Of a DNA stretch of 64,000 bases, positions 35,801-43,193 are shown one piece after another. The position numbers and the translations under genes are program-made. The DNA comes from Bacteroidetes bacterium GWF2_33_38 (lineage in GTDB: Bacteria > Bacteroidota > Bacteroidia > Bacteroidales > GWF2-33-38): the NCBI GenBank assembly GCA_001769505.1, contig MEOF01000053.1, positions 1 to 64,000 on the forward strand, given 5' to 3'. The notes beneath the pieces were generated by a model. It saw only the letters and a program-made list of their open reading frames with translations. It did not search any database and was not told where the DNA came from. How positions within the stretch are numbered: position 1 is the stretch's first letter; each line of letters begins with the position of its first letter.

Positions 35801-37822
35801 ATTATTGAAAGATCTCAAGTAAATTTAGACGTGGCATTGGTTGGAGATATACCATCAGGAATGTTTTCATTTTCGACTTGTCCCGATTTAGTTGAAGATT
35901 TGAGCTATATGATTGCGAATGCAGGTTTAACTACAATTCCAGCAGGCGATACTATATATTTTGAATCGCAATTAGATATAGAACCTATGTTATTCGATAC
36001 CTTGATTTTATCTTCAGATTTACTTTCGGGTGAAACATATGAATATCAAACTCAGCATGTTTTAGATATAACTGCACTTGGTTCTCACACTTTTACTTTA
36101 AATGTAATTTTTGAGGGAGATCTTGATTTATCAAACAATACAGCAATAATTAATTTAGAAGTTGTAAATGCTCCTACAGTTGAAATTGCAAATGTTGTTG
36201 GCGATACACTAGAAGTATATGCATATCAATATCCTATTGAATTATCGTTGACAAACGTATTCGATTGGTACAATTGGAATGGAAATTCAGGAAATGGAAA
36301 CGAAACATCTTATGAAGTTTCTTCCGAAGGCTGGGTATATGTTAGAGCTGGACTAAATAATATTGATTGCAACAGTCAAGACTCTATTTTTATTTCAACT
36401 ATTTCGCCTATTTCTTTAGATTTAGCTATATTCCAACCTCAAAGCAATGATTATGTTGGTTGTGATTTAGGTGTTGATTCTATGGAGTTTACATTCATTA
36501 ATGCAGGAATAAATACGATTCCTTCAGGTACATTAATAAGTCTTGGTTATCAAATAGACTCAAATCTTGAAGTAATTGAAAATGTAACTTTAACCGAAGA
36601 TTTAACCTCTGGAAGTACATATGATTATCAGTTTAGTCAACCATTTGATTTTTCTGCTATTGCAATATATGATTGGAAATTCTTTGTAAATGTTGCAGGA
36701 GATTTGAATTTTGCTAACGATACAACCATGGGAACATACGAACACACAACAATTGATGTTCAAATCGATGCTCCTGACACTATTTACGCTGATTTGACAG
36801 ACTTTCCAATACATCTTTCATCGTTGAATATACATGATCAATATACATGGTTTGCCAATGGAAATCAAGTAAGCAATGCTGCTGAAATGGATGTTTATGC
36901 ATATGGAGTATATCATTTATATGCTCAATTCGATAACAGCAATTGTAGTGGAATGGATTCGGTTTACATTATGCCAACTCCGCAATTGAGTTATGATATT
37001 GGATACGATAGTGAAAGTTACAGTCTATTTGAATGTGGATTATCAACTCATCAAATACCTTTCCCAATTATTAATTATGGAGAAGAAGATATTCAAATTG
37101 GGGATACCATTTACATTAGTATTCAACTTGATGGCGGTGCTGTTGTAAACGAAGAGTTTGTTTTAGATACTATTTTCCCTTCAAATAGCTATATTTTTTA
37201 TGAAACACAAAACATGTTTGATTTAAGTGCCGCATTGCATACTTATCATTTTGATATCGAAATGAATATGACGAATGATGAAAATTTATCGAATAATATT
37301 TTTAGCATTGAAATCACAAATGCTATTTATGACCTTGATTTAGATGCAATTAATGGAGGCTCAAATGATACCTTAACTGTTTCTTCATTTCCTGTTACTT
37401 TAGACGCAGGTGCTGGATATGAATCATATTTATGGAGTACAGTTGAAACAACTCAAACAATCGAAGTTAGTGTAAATGGCTGGTATTATGCTGAAATTTA
37501 TAACGATGGAAATTGTTATTCAGAAGATTCAATTTATGTGAATTTATTTGTTGGAATTAATGAATTGATAGCTAAATCAGCAATCGGTTTATATCCAAAT
37601 CCAAATAATGGAAACTTTGTATTGAATATTAAAAATGCAAAAACATCTGATATTAGAATCGAAATGCTTGATTTTATTGGAAAAGTAATTTCTGTTAAAG
37701 AAATATCAAATGTTGATACTCATATCGAAGAATTTGATGTAAATATTTTACCAAAAGGAATTTATTTTGTTAAAGTTTCAAATTCAAGTGATGTTATGAT
37801 TGAAAGAGTAATTATTCAATAA
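29807..37822 (+). CDS. Giant modular secreted protein (2671 aa) with LTD, seven DUF5018-like modules and T9SS sorting domain
   Basis: A signal peptide (through SLSFSQ) is followed by a lamin-tail-like domain (IISQYIETSSGSNPKGIELW, residues about 20-130) and a fibronectin III-like region near 340-425. A second LTD-like domain (LIINEVDIDQTSTDTNEFIE) starts near 608. Seven copies of an approximately 85-residue module with the pattern FSFAEQ, GTDLTNLVA, YTITAEDGT and QDW occur at about 425, 520, 927, 1130, 1225, 1320 and 1528; they resemble DUF5018. From about 1618 five larger units of about 190 residues repeat (DLAI..., YDFSALG, DTIYA..., WYY.EV). The C-terminus from about 2590 (GLYPNPNNGNFVLNI, KGIYFVKVSN) is a T9SS type A domain. 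Probably a surface adhesin or filament; no catalytic domain seen. Confidence 0.88.
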   Translation: MKQILLSLLMLIFVNTLSFSQLIISQYIETSSGSNPKGIELWNNSGATIDFSVTELVVMKGSAGGAATTTDFTLNTGTLANGAVMVIGTAPDVLGTGTGFQDFVTANGSAFYVKAFTFNGDDALEIYLGGVMQDILGDVIGVDPAGTGWAGNGVQTYNQNITLLSGITTGASTGWTDPSLRFEVTTTDNSLTGFGIAPVTASTETADWNNLQWPNTGTILTEETFDVYAQVYEAGVTEAAGQGADIEAWIGYSTDNTDPSTWTNWIAATYYTDAGNNDEYKANIGAVLSSAGTYYYASRFSVDNGPYTYGGYVGGTWDGITNVSGVLTVNARCADPSDLTIVGTTTTSAQITWTENSTANVWSVKHGTTGFDPATEGTLHMGATVRPYTIWALTPGTDYEFYVEATCTTSWVGPKSFRTINTATDITDFSFAEQTGLAVFSNDTIYIEVTGGTDLTNLVATYTLAYGATADILGTLQVSGSTINNFSSYVTYTITAEDGTSTQDWIIATSVEGVLSSEANILAYSFTEQMSPAVFSNDTIYITVNSGTDLTNLVASFTLSVGATAEVSLNPQVSGVTVNNFSSFVIYTITAENGTTTQDWVIAVSEFVIPYLIINEVDIDQTSTDTNEFIELFDGGTGNTSLDGFVIVLYNGSGDVSYNAIDLDGYNTDNNGYFVIGSATVSNVDLVSFTSSNLQNGPDAVALYYDDATSFPTSTPVTAINLIDAIVYGTSDAPNLTAVLLNSGELFVNENMNGKSTTESMQRIPNGTGGERNTSTYLAVYPTPGTENLFPEVDWCNLQWPENGAIASGTSFNVYAQVYEPGITDAVGAGTGIEAWIGYNSTNISPDTWTNWIPATFNKDTTNNDEFMSEIGSTLTVGTYYYASRFKVNGGTYKYGGFNLGGGGFWDGFANVNGVLTVLNNETAVLDFSFAEQTGSATFSNDTIYIEVDAGTNLSNLVASFTLSNGATASILGINQESGVTTNDFINFVTYTILAEDGIATQNWVVSVSEYVYPLGTDCTNPFMAMAGTNTTDNSAGGQWFAYTAPDNGVINISSCCCTAVDTRLFVYLDNCSNLIIDEDDTDGCPANTEDVNFLINAGETIYILWNDDYTTATYNWELSYNLLNTEANILSFNFPEATSVAVIDSINAKVNIEVDYQTNFTNLVANYTLSNGAIAEVLGVEQESGVTSNDFSSSVIYKVIAQDTTYQRDWTVNVSERVPSSEAEILWFSFPEALNPATFDFINHTINIEVGMGTSLTALTAYFNLSNGATAEIAGIPQTSGTTQNDFSVPVTYIITAEDGIAFNEWLVTVTVATSLNDQADILWFNLNEATGTAVMDNMNHEISIEVTWDTDLSNLVADFNLSYGATASILGISQESGVTVNNFSSPITYTVVSEDGMVTNDWEVTVYNAPIPAGIVCESAVEAYQGMNYASHANATDEWFFFVAQESGYLTLNTCGLAIFDTYVITYSDCGTYLSESDDDCGGTYQSNLTVPMVAGDTIWIEWDYDTYNPDGYNWELTYYVPNTENDIISFSFAEQTSPAVIDYNNNTIAVEVVYGTDVTNLIASFDLSNYASANIGGVPQNSSTTINDFTNTVIYTVVAENGDIQDWSVNVSVRPLTNDLMVIFPEGGNNTMCDLTTMNVPLGIFNNGDFSVPMGDSIFVYYNVNAEPNVEDTIVLAADFAVGDTMFFQFPDAYDFSALGFYDYAIGFEYENDTIATNNVTIGQINHIVLTVSINEGDSIQIHASSFPYTLTLSDNYNDYHWYNSNMTMNGNNNQFEIYDFGWYYIEVDNGDGCNAIDSIFVESTPPFVDLAISQPSHGEYYQACELTDNQSIDFRIRNVGEVSINAGETIECSYFITGNSLVSEQFILPTNLNPGDEISYLFTQTADLSAIGVYAWTFGISYVNDMDENNNHVQGATEHVQYTVEIEQGDTIYAYGFELPIRLNTTEWNDNYLWYDETLASVTTSEYYANSFGWHYVEVSSNNMFGCTAIDSVLIIERSQVNLDVALVGDIPSGMFSFSTCPDLVEDLSYMIANAGLTTIPAGDTIYFESQLDIEPMLFDTLILSSDLLSGETYEYQTQHVLDITALGSHTFTLNVIFEGDLDLSNNTAIINLEVVNAPTVEIANVVGDTLEVYAYQYPIELSLTNVFDWYNWNGNSGNGNETSYEVSSEGWVYVRAGLNNIDCNSQDSIFISTISPISLDLAIFQPQSNDYVGCDLGVDSMEFTFINAGINTIPSGTLISLGYQIDSNLEVIENVTLTEDLTSGSTYDYQFSQPFDFSAIAIYDWKFFVNVAGDLNFANDTTMGTYEHTTIDVQIDAPDTIYADLTDFPIHLSSLNIHDQYTWFANGNQVSNAAEMDVYAYGVYHLYAQFDNSNCSGMDSVYIMPTPQLSYDIGYDSESYSLFECGLSTHQIPFPIINYGEEDIQIGDTIYISIQLDGGAVVNEEFVLDTIFPSNSYIFYETQNMFDLSAALHTYHFDIEMNMTNDENLSNNIFSIEITNAIYDLDLDAINGGSNDTLTVSSFPVTLDAGAGYESYLWSTVETTQTIEVSVNGWYYAEIYNDGNCYSEDSIYVNLFVGINELIAKSAIGLYPNPNNGNFVLNIKNAKTSDIRIEMLDFIGKVISVKEISNVDTHIEEFDVNILPKGIYFVKVSNSSDVMIERVIIQ

Positions 37823-37843
37823 TCAATTCTTATTTTTTAAAGT

Positions 37844-37879
37844 AAAGGGCAGTCTGTTTAGATTGCCCTTTCTTTTTTA
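37844..37879 (+). terminator. Rho-independent terminator after the giant T9SS protein
   Basis: AAAGGGCA and TGCCCTTT form an 8-bp stem (extended inside by TCT/AGA) followed by CTTTTTT, 22 bases after the stop. Confidence 0.88.
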
Positions 37880-37890
37880 GCCATATATTT

Positions 37891-37920
37891 TTTGCTAGTT
37901 AAATATCAGTAGTATATTTG
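37891..37920 (+). promoter_or_regulatory. Promoter of the transketolase C-terminal gene (TTTG-N18-TATATTTG)
   Basis: TTTG at 37891-37894 and TATATTTG at 37913-37920 are 18 bases apart, close to the Bacteroidota consensus, and end 25 bases before the GTG start. Confidence 0.65.
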
Positions 37921-37945
37921 TAGAAATAATTAAAATCATACGAAA

Positions 37946-38899
37946 GTGAAAAAATATACATCATCAGGAAATAAAGACACTCGTTCAGGTTTTGGTGCTG
38001 GTTTATTAGAAGTAGGACGCAAAAATCCAAATGCAGTTGCATTATGTGCCGATTTAATTGGTTCGTTAAAAATGAACGATTTTATCAAAGAATTTCCAGA
38101 TCGTTTTATTCAAACTGGAATTGCTGAAGCAAATATGATTGGAATTTCGGCTGGTTTAACAATTGGTGGAAAAGTTCCATTTGCTGGCGGTTTTGCTGGT
38201 TTTTTAACAGGTAGAGTTTACGATCAAATTCGTCAATCGGTAGCATATTCAAACAAAAACGTGAAAATTTGTGCATCTCACGCAGGTGTAACTCTTGGCG
38301 AAGATGGTGCAACTCACCAAATTTTGGAAGATTTAGGAATGATGAAAATGTTACCAAATATGGTAGTTTTATGTCCTTGCGATTATAATCAAACAAAAGC
38401 TGCAACCATTGCAATGGCTGAACATGTTGGTCCAGTTTATTTGCGTTTTGGACGTCCAGTTGTTCCAAATTTCACTTCACCTGACGAAAAATTTGAAATT
38501 GGAAAAGCTCAAATGATTAATGAAGGTAAAGATGTAACAATCTTTGCAACAGGACATTTGGTTTGGAAAGCAATTGAAGCTTGTGAAATTTTAGAAGCAA
38601 AAGGAATTTCTGCTGAAATAATAAATATTCACACAATTAAACCTTTGGACGAAAAAGCAGTCTTAGAGTCTGTTAAGAAAACAAAAGCAGTTGTAACAGC
38701 TGAAGAACACATGATGAATGGCGGTTTGGGCGATTCAATTATGCAATTATTGGGACGCAAACTTCCAACGCCAGTTGAAATGGTAGCCGTAAACGATAAA
38801 TTTGGAGAAAGTGGAACTCCAGAACAATTGTTAGAAAAATACGGTTTAGATACCAAAGATATAGTTGTAGCTGTGGAAAGAGTTTTGGAAAGAAAGTAA
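37946..38899 (+). CDS. Transketolase, C-terminal subunit (pyrimidine-binding and C-terminal domains)
   Basis: A 317-residue split-transketolase half. It has the pyrimidine-binding domain (AVALCADLIGSLKMNDF, the catalytic glutamate region GIAEANMIGISAGL, SHAGVTLGEDGATHQ) and the C-terminal domain (VTIFATGHLVWKAIEACE, VTAEEHMMNGGLGD). Together with an N-terminal thiamine-diphosphate-binding subunit it would run the non-oxidative pentose phosphate reactions. Translation starts at GTG 37946. Unusually, the N-terminal subunit is not next to it: upstream is the giant T9SS protein with its own terminator, and the gene has its own promoter. Confidence 0.9.
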   Translation: MKKYTSSGNKDTRSGFGAGLLEVGRKNPNAVALCADLIGSLKMNDFIKEFPDRFIQTGIAEANMIGISAGLTIGGKVPFAGGFAGFLTGRVYDQIRQSVAYSNKNVKICASHAGVTLGEDGATHQILEDLGMMKMLPNMVVLCPCDYNQTKAATIAMAEHVGPVYLRFGRPVVPNFTSPDEKFEIGKAQMINEGKDVTIFATGHLVWKAIEACEILEAKGISAEIINIHTIKPLDEKAVLESVKKTKAVVTAEEHMMNGGLGDSIMQLLGRKLPTPVEMVAVNDKFGESGTPEQLLEKYGLDTKDIVVAVERVLERK

Positions 38900-38971
38900 A
38901 ACTAAACTAAAAGTTTAAAACTAAAAGTGAAAAGTTGAGAATGAAATTTTTGATTTTTCACTTTTTTTATT

Positions 38972-39035
38972 GTCATGCCTTTGAAAATAGGCATCTTTAT
39001 GAGTTTTTAGATTCCTGCCTACGCAGGAATGACAT
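38972..39035. repeat. Palindromic repeat with two hairpins
   Basis: Two stems lie within GTCAT...ATGAC flanks: ATGCCT/AGGCAT (38975-38994) and ATTCCTGC/GCAGGAAT (39011-39030). The segment TTTTTAGATTCC before the second stem and GGAATG after it are shared with the element at 20626-20656, which suggests one repeat family. No T-run follows the strong stem. Confidence 0.6.
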
Positions 39036-39070
39036 CTAGTGTAGTATAAATATTTGTGTAAAATTTCAAA

Positions 39071-39619
39071 TTGAAAGAAATTTCCGACCATACAATTTTA
39101 AACCAGTTCAGAAATTCTGAAACTCGCGAGTTTGCGTTTAATTTGTTGGTATCAAAATATCAACAAAAATTGTATTGGCACATTCGTCGTTTGGTTATTT
39201 CGCACGAAGATGCTGACGATGTTTTGCAAGAAACTTTCATAAAAATTTGGAACGCACTTGAAAATTTCAGAGAAGCTTCGCAACTTTACACTTGGCTTTA
39301 CCGCATTGCAACCAACGAAAGCATTACACATTTAAACAAAAAACGAAAACGCTTTTTCATTCCTTTGTTCGATAGCGAAAATCCGTTAATTGAAAAACTC
39401 GAAAGCGACACAAGTTTTGATGGCGATGAACTTCAAAAAGCATTTCAAAAAGCAATTTTAACTTTGCCCGAAAAACAACGCATTATATTCAATATGAAAT
39501 ACTACGATGATTTAAAATACGAGGAAATTTCTGAAATTTTAGGAACTTCGGTTGGAGCATTAAAAGCATCATATCATATTGCAGTAAAAAAAATTGAAAA
39601 AATAATTCAACCCGATTAA
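39071..39619 (+). CDS. RNA polymerase ECF-type sigma factor
   Basis: A 182-residue sigma-70 family factor of the ECF group. Region 2 includes YQQKLYWHIRRLVISHEDADDVLQETFIKIW and LYTWLYRIATNESI; region 4 includes LPEKQRIIFNMKYYDDLKYEEIS and GALKASYHIAVKKI. No ATG precedes region 2, so translation appears to start at TTG 39071. The next gene, a single-pass membrane protein 34 bases away, is a candidate anti-sigma factor. The regulon cannot be predicted from this window. Confidence 0.92.
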   Translation: MKEISDHTILNQFRNSETREFAFNLLVSKYQQKLYWHIRRLVISHEDADDVLQETFIKIWNALENFREASQLYTWLYRIATNESITHLNKKRKRFFIPLFDSENPLIEKLESDTSFDGDELQKAFQKAILTLPEKQRIIFNMKYYDDLKYEEISEILGTSVGALKASYHIAVKKIEKIIQPD

Positions 39620-39653
39620 ACCTTTTACAAAAACAAATGTCAAACCAAACGTT

Positions 39654-40082
39654 ATGAATGAAAAAATAAACATAGACGAAAAGTTTAAAAAGAACAATTT
39701 TCAAGTTCCTGAAAACTATTTTGAACAATTTTCATCTAAAATATCTGAGCGAATAGTTGCTTTAGAGTCTTCAGAAAAAAATAAAAAATCTAAATTTTCA
39801 TATCGTTCTCAATTGAAACTTGCTGCATCAATATTGATATTTATTTCATTATCATTTGCTGGATATAAATTCTTTTTTAATGAAAATCCACAAGTTCTAA
39901 ACAACATTCAAATTAGCGAACTAATCGAAAATGATTATGTAAATATTGACGATGAATATTTATTATATGAATTATTATCTGAAGAAAATGTAGATTTGCA
40001 ATTGAATAGCATTGAAGACCAAGATGTGATTTCATATCTTGAAGATGAAAGTATCGACGAATCAATTTTACTTAACGAATAA
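39654..40082 (+). CDS. Single-pass membrane protein, possible anti-sigma factor
   Basis: A 142-residue protein with a hydrophilic N-terminal portion of about 55 residues (PENYFEQFSSKISERI), one transmembrane helix (LAASILIFISLSFAGYKFFF, about 58-77) and an acidic periplasmic tail with many Asp and Glu. This layout and its position directly behind an ECF sigma gene fit an anti-sigma factor or co-regulated sensor, but I see no zinc-binding HxxxCxxC motif, so this is an inference from context. Confidence 0.6.
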   Translation: MNEKINIDEKFKKNNFQVPENYFEQFSSKISERIVALESSEKNKKSKFSYRSQLKLAASILIFISLSFAGYKFFFNENPQVLNNIQISELIENDYVNIDDEYLLYELLSEENVDLQLNSIEDQDVISYLEDESIDESILLNE

Positions 40083-40091
40083 TTAGAAATT

Positions 40092-40577
40092 ATGAAAAAT
40101 ATATTTATAACTATTTATCTTATTGTTGCAACATTTTATCTTACAAATGCACAAGGACCACATCATCATGGAAATTACGAGCAACTTAAGGCTCAAAAAG
40201 TAGCATTTATTACCGAACGATTAGATTTAACTCCTAATGAAGCTCAACTTTTTTGGCCATTATATAACGAACTTGAGAAAAAAATCGATGCATTAAAAGA
40301 TGATCGACGCTCGTTGAAACAAGTCTGTGGAAAAGAATTGGAATCTTCAACTATGTCAGACAAAGAAATTGAAGTAATTGCCGATAATTTTGTTAAAGGA
40401 CAACTTCAAGAAGCTAAGTTATTAGAAGAATATCATCTTAAGTTTAAGAAAATACTTCCGCCTAGAAAAATTTTATTATTATATCACACCGAAAATGAAT
40501 TTAAACGTCATTTACTTCATCAAATCAAGGGTGGTGGAGGTAAAGGACATGGTGCGAATATAGGTGGCGTTGAATAA
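40092..40577 (+). CDS. Exported Spy/CpxP-like protein
   Basis: A 161-residue periplasmic protein with a signal peptide (through YLTNAQ) and a histidine-rich mature start (GPHHHGNYEQ). The segment ERLDLTPNEAQLFWPLYNELE is the LTxxQ-like motif common in Spy/CpxP-type and heavy-metal-sensor proteins of Bacteroidota. The mostly helical remainder is followed by a glycine-rich tail (KGGGGKGHGANIGG). Encoded 9 bases after the membrane protein, so it is the third member of a sigma-factor operon that probably senses envelope stress or metals. Confidence 0.75.
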   Translation: MKNIFITIYLIVATFYLTNAQGPHHHGNYEQLKAQKVAFITERLDLTPNEAQLFWPLYNELEKKIDALKDDRRSLKQVCGKELESSTMSDKEIEVIADNFVKGQLQEAKLLEEYHLKFKKILPPRKILLLYHTENEFKRHLLHQIKGGGGKGHGANIGGVE

Positions 40578-40612
40578 AACAGTAGCAATTCTTGCGGAAT
40601 TCTATTTATAAA

Positions 40613-41122
40613 ATGCAGGATCTTCAATATATCCCGAACTTAATTTTAGTTGGGTCAACAGCACGAAAACAAGGTAAAACTTCTTTTATGTGTGACTTTA
40701 TTCGTTATTTTAATAGCGATGAATTGATAACTATAAAAGTTACGAATTATATTTTTGATAAAGATGTAAAAGAGTATTCGTACAGAAGAGAAGCTTTTTC
40801 GACTGCACAAGGCGATACTTTACGAATGTTGAATGCAGGAGCAAAAAATGTTTTCTATGCTCAAATGAAAGAAATAAAATGGAATCTATTGGTTGAAGAA
40901 ATACTGAGATTTACTAACAAACCCATTATTTGCGAATCGGCATGGTTGAGAAATTATGTTCAGCCCCAATTATTTGTCATGTTTGATAGTCAGGAATCAA
41001 CAAGTAAAAAATTATACTCGGCACAAATGCTTGAACTTGCAAACATGATTACCTCGTTAGAAGACTATAAAAATATAATTCCCAACTTTAAGTTTGAGGA
41101 TGGTAAGTGGATTTATGCCTAA
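40613..41122 (+). CDS. P-loop protein, MobB-like, beside the molybdenum-cofactor genes
   Basis: A 169-residue P-loop NTPase-like protein. The N-terminus has LILVGSTARKQGKTSFMCDF, close to the loop of the MobB/molybdopterin-guanine-dinucleotide group (GSxxRxxGKT), followed by an ITIKVT strand. A TTG at 40592 would extend it by seven residues; ATG 40613 is the more natural start. It lies upstream of moeA and other molybdenum-cofactor genes, which supports a role in cofactor synthesis. The assignment rests on the loop and on position, not on full-length similarity. Confidence 0.55.
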   Translation: MQDLQYIPNLILVGSTARKQGKTSFMCDFIRYFNSDELITIKVTNYIFDKDVKEYSYRREAFSTAQGDTLRMLNAGAKNVFYAQMKEIKWNLLVEEILRFTNKPIICESAWLRNYVQPQLFVMFDSQESTSKKLYSAQMLELANMITSLEDYKNIIPNFKFEDGKWIYA

Positions 41123-41227
41123 TCGATTTAAGCCGTAGGATTTTTAAAATAATATCTGCAATTTTGCATTAGTTCATTAATTTTTCAATGCGAATTGAAC
41201 ATTTTATACAAATTACTAGGTTAAATC

Positions 41228-42406
41228 ATGATTTTATTTGAAGATGCATATAAAAAAGTTACTGAAGTCGACGGCTTTCAATTTAAAGTAGAAACGGTAG
41301 AACTTCTAAGTTCGAATACTCGAATTTTAGCCGAAGACGCAATTTCTGATGTTAATATGCCTCCTTTTGATAAAGCTGCAATGGACGGTTATGCTTGTCG
41401 AAAGCAAGATATTGAAAACGAACTCTCAGTTCTTGAGGTTATTCAGGCAGGAAAAGTTCCTCAAAAAAAAATTTCAGCGAATCAGTGTTCAAAAATTATG
41501 ACGGGTGCCATGTTGCCCGAGGGAGCAGATACTATTATAATTGTTGAAGATGTTGATGAACTTGGAAATGAAAAAATAAAATTCAGAGGTAAATTGCATC
41601 GTTCGAACTTTGTTAAAAAAGCCGACGATGTTAAAATTGGTGATGTACTCATAAAAAAAGGCACGTTGATTAAACCACAACACGTTGCTATTTTGGCTTC
41701 TATTGGGTATTCAAAAGTAAAAGTTTATAGAAAAGTGAATGTCGCAATTATTTCAACTGGAAGCGAATTGGTTGAGCCAAATCAAAAACCAGGGTTGTCG
41801 CAAATTCGTAACAGCAACGCTTATCAATTGTTTTCGCAAATACAACGAATTGGAGCCGAACCTACTTATTTTGGAATTGCTGAAGATACGAAAGAATCAA
41901 CTACAAAAATTTTAAAACAAGCATTCGACAATTGCGATGTTGTTTTACTTACAGGTGGGGTTTCAATGGGCGATTTCGATTTTGTTCCCGAAGTATTGTC
42001 GGAAATGGGAGTTAACCAAATTTTTCATAATATTGCAATTCAACCTGGAAAACCAACCATGTTTGGGCGAATTGGAAACAAATTCTGCTTTGGCTTACCG
42101 GGAAATCCAGTGTCGTCGTTTACCATATTTGAATTATTGTCTAAGCCTTTGATATATAAATTGATGGGATATGAATATACTCCATTAAAAATTTCACTTC
42201 CTATGGGAATTGATTACAAGCGGAAACGAGCCGAAAGAATGTCGTGGATTCCGATAATAATAAATGAAATCGGCGAAATTATGCCGATTGATTACCATGG
42301 TTCTGCACATACTCATGCACTTAATATTGCCGATGGATTAATTGCGATTCCAATTGGTAAAACTGAAATTTTGAAAGGAGAAAAATTTGATGTTCGACAG
42401 ATTTAA
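41228..42406 (+). CDS. moeA: Molybdopterin molybdotransferase
   Basis: A 392-residue MoeA. Hallmarks are MPPFDKAAMDGYA near residue 45, IMTGAMLPEGADTIIIVED, the catalytic-domain motif TGSELVEP, VVLLTGGVSMGDFDFVPE and FGLPGNPVSSF. MoeA inserts molybdate into adenylated molybdopterin made by the Mog/MoaB-type domain encoded at 44471. The moaA start overlaps its 3' end by 17 bases, implying translational coupling. About 105 bases separate it from the MobB-like gene. Confidence 0.95.
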   Translation: MILFEDAYKKVTEVDGFQFKVETVELLSSNTRILAEDAISDVNMPPFDKAAMDGYACRKQDIENELSVLEVIQAGKVPQKKISANQCSKIMTGAMLPEGADTIIIVEDVDELGNEKIKFRGKLHRSNFVKKADDVKIGDVLIKKGTLIKPQHVAILASIGYSKVKVYRKVNVAIISTGSELVEPNQKPGLSQIRNSNAYQLFSQIQRIGAEPTYFGIAEDTKESTTKILKQAFDNCDVVLLTGGVSMGDFDFVPEVLSEMGVNQIFHNIAIQPGKPTMFGRIGNKFCFGLPGNPVSSFTIFELLSKPLIYKLMGYEYTPLKISLPMGIDYKRKRAERMSWIPIIINEIGEIMPIDYHGSAHTHALNIADGLIAIPIGKTEILKGEKFDVRQI

Positions 42407-43190
42407 TCGAAAAATAAATTACCTGCGTATTTCGGTTACCGATCGTTGCAACCTTCGATGTCAATATTGCATGCCAGCTGAAGGAGTAAAAATGTTAAGC
42501 CATCAAGATATTCTAAGTTTCGATGAGATTTTAGAGGTGATAAAAGTTGCTGTGAATTTGGGACTTGAAAAAGTCCGAATCACAGGCGGAGAGCCTTTGG
42601 TGCGAAAAGGGATTGTCGATTTGCTTGCCATGATTTCAAATGTTGCGGGAATCAAAGATTTGTCGATGACAAGCAATGGTATTTTTTTGGATAAATATGC
42701 AGATGATTTACGAAAAGCAGGACTTCAACGAATAAACATCAGTCTTGATACAATAAATCCAATAAAATATAAAGAAATAACTCGTGGCGGAGATATTCAA
42801 AAAGTTTTTGATGGAATTAAGGCTGCCAAAAATGCGGGATTATACCCGATAAAAATAAATACTGTAATCCTAAATTCTCGCAAAGAAAAAGATGCAATCG
42901 AAGTTGAAGAGTTTTGTAGAGAAAATGATTTGCAAATTCGTTTTATCCATTTAATGAACCTAGAAAAAGGCGAATATACAGTGGTTGAAGGAGGAGAAGG
43001 AGGAAATTGTATTGCATGCAATCGTTTGCGTTTGACAAGTAACGGATTGATAAAACCCTGTTTGTTTAGCGATATTGCGTATTCAGTTAGAGAACTTGGA
43101 GCTGAAAATGCAATTTTAAAAGCAATTGAGAATAAACCTCAGTGCGGAACAACAAATACTAAAAGTAATTTTTATAATATTGGAGGATAG
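42390..43190 (+). CDS. moaA: GTP 3',8-cyclase, short form
   Basis: A 266-residue radical SAM protein. The N-terminal cluster ligands are CNLRCQYC (Cys20, 24, 27), the SAM motif is RITGGEPLVR and the C-terminal cluster is CIACNRLRLT...KPC (Cys207, 210, 224); the essential terminal glycines are present (YNIGG). MoaA converts GTP to the cyclic intermediate in cofactor synthesis. The protein is about 50-60 residues shorter than typical MoaA (about 330), because the segment between the radical SAM barrel (FIHLMNLEKGEY) and the second cluster is missing. Frame opens at a TTG (42387), but ATG 42390 is the start. Overlaps moeA. Confidence 0.9.
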   Translation: MFDRFNRKINYLRISVTDRCNLRCQYCMPAEGVKMLSHQDILSFDEILEVIKVAVNLGLEKVRITGGEPLVRKGIVDLLAMISNVAGIKDLSMTSNGIFLDKYADDLRKAGLQRINISLDTINPIKYKEITRGGDIQKVFDGIKAAKNAGLYPIKINTVILNSRKEKDAIEVEEFCRENDLQIRFIHLMNLEKGEYTVVEGGEGGNCIACNRLRLTSNGLIKPCLFSDIAYSVRELGAENAILKAIENKPQCGTTNTKSNFYNIGG

Positions 43191-43193
43191 CAA

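Noticed and set aside
41123-41227. Possible molybdenum-cofactor riboswitch upstream of moeA
   Set aside because: I looked for the conserved stems of the Moco riboswitch in this 105-base interval and saw none.
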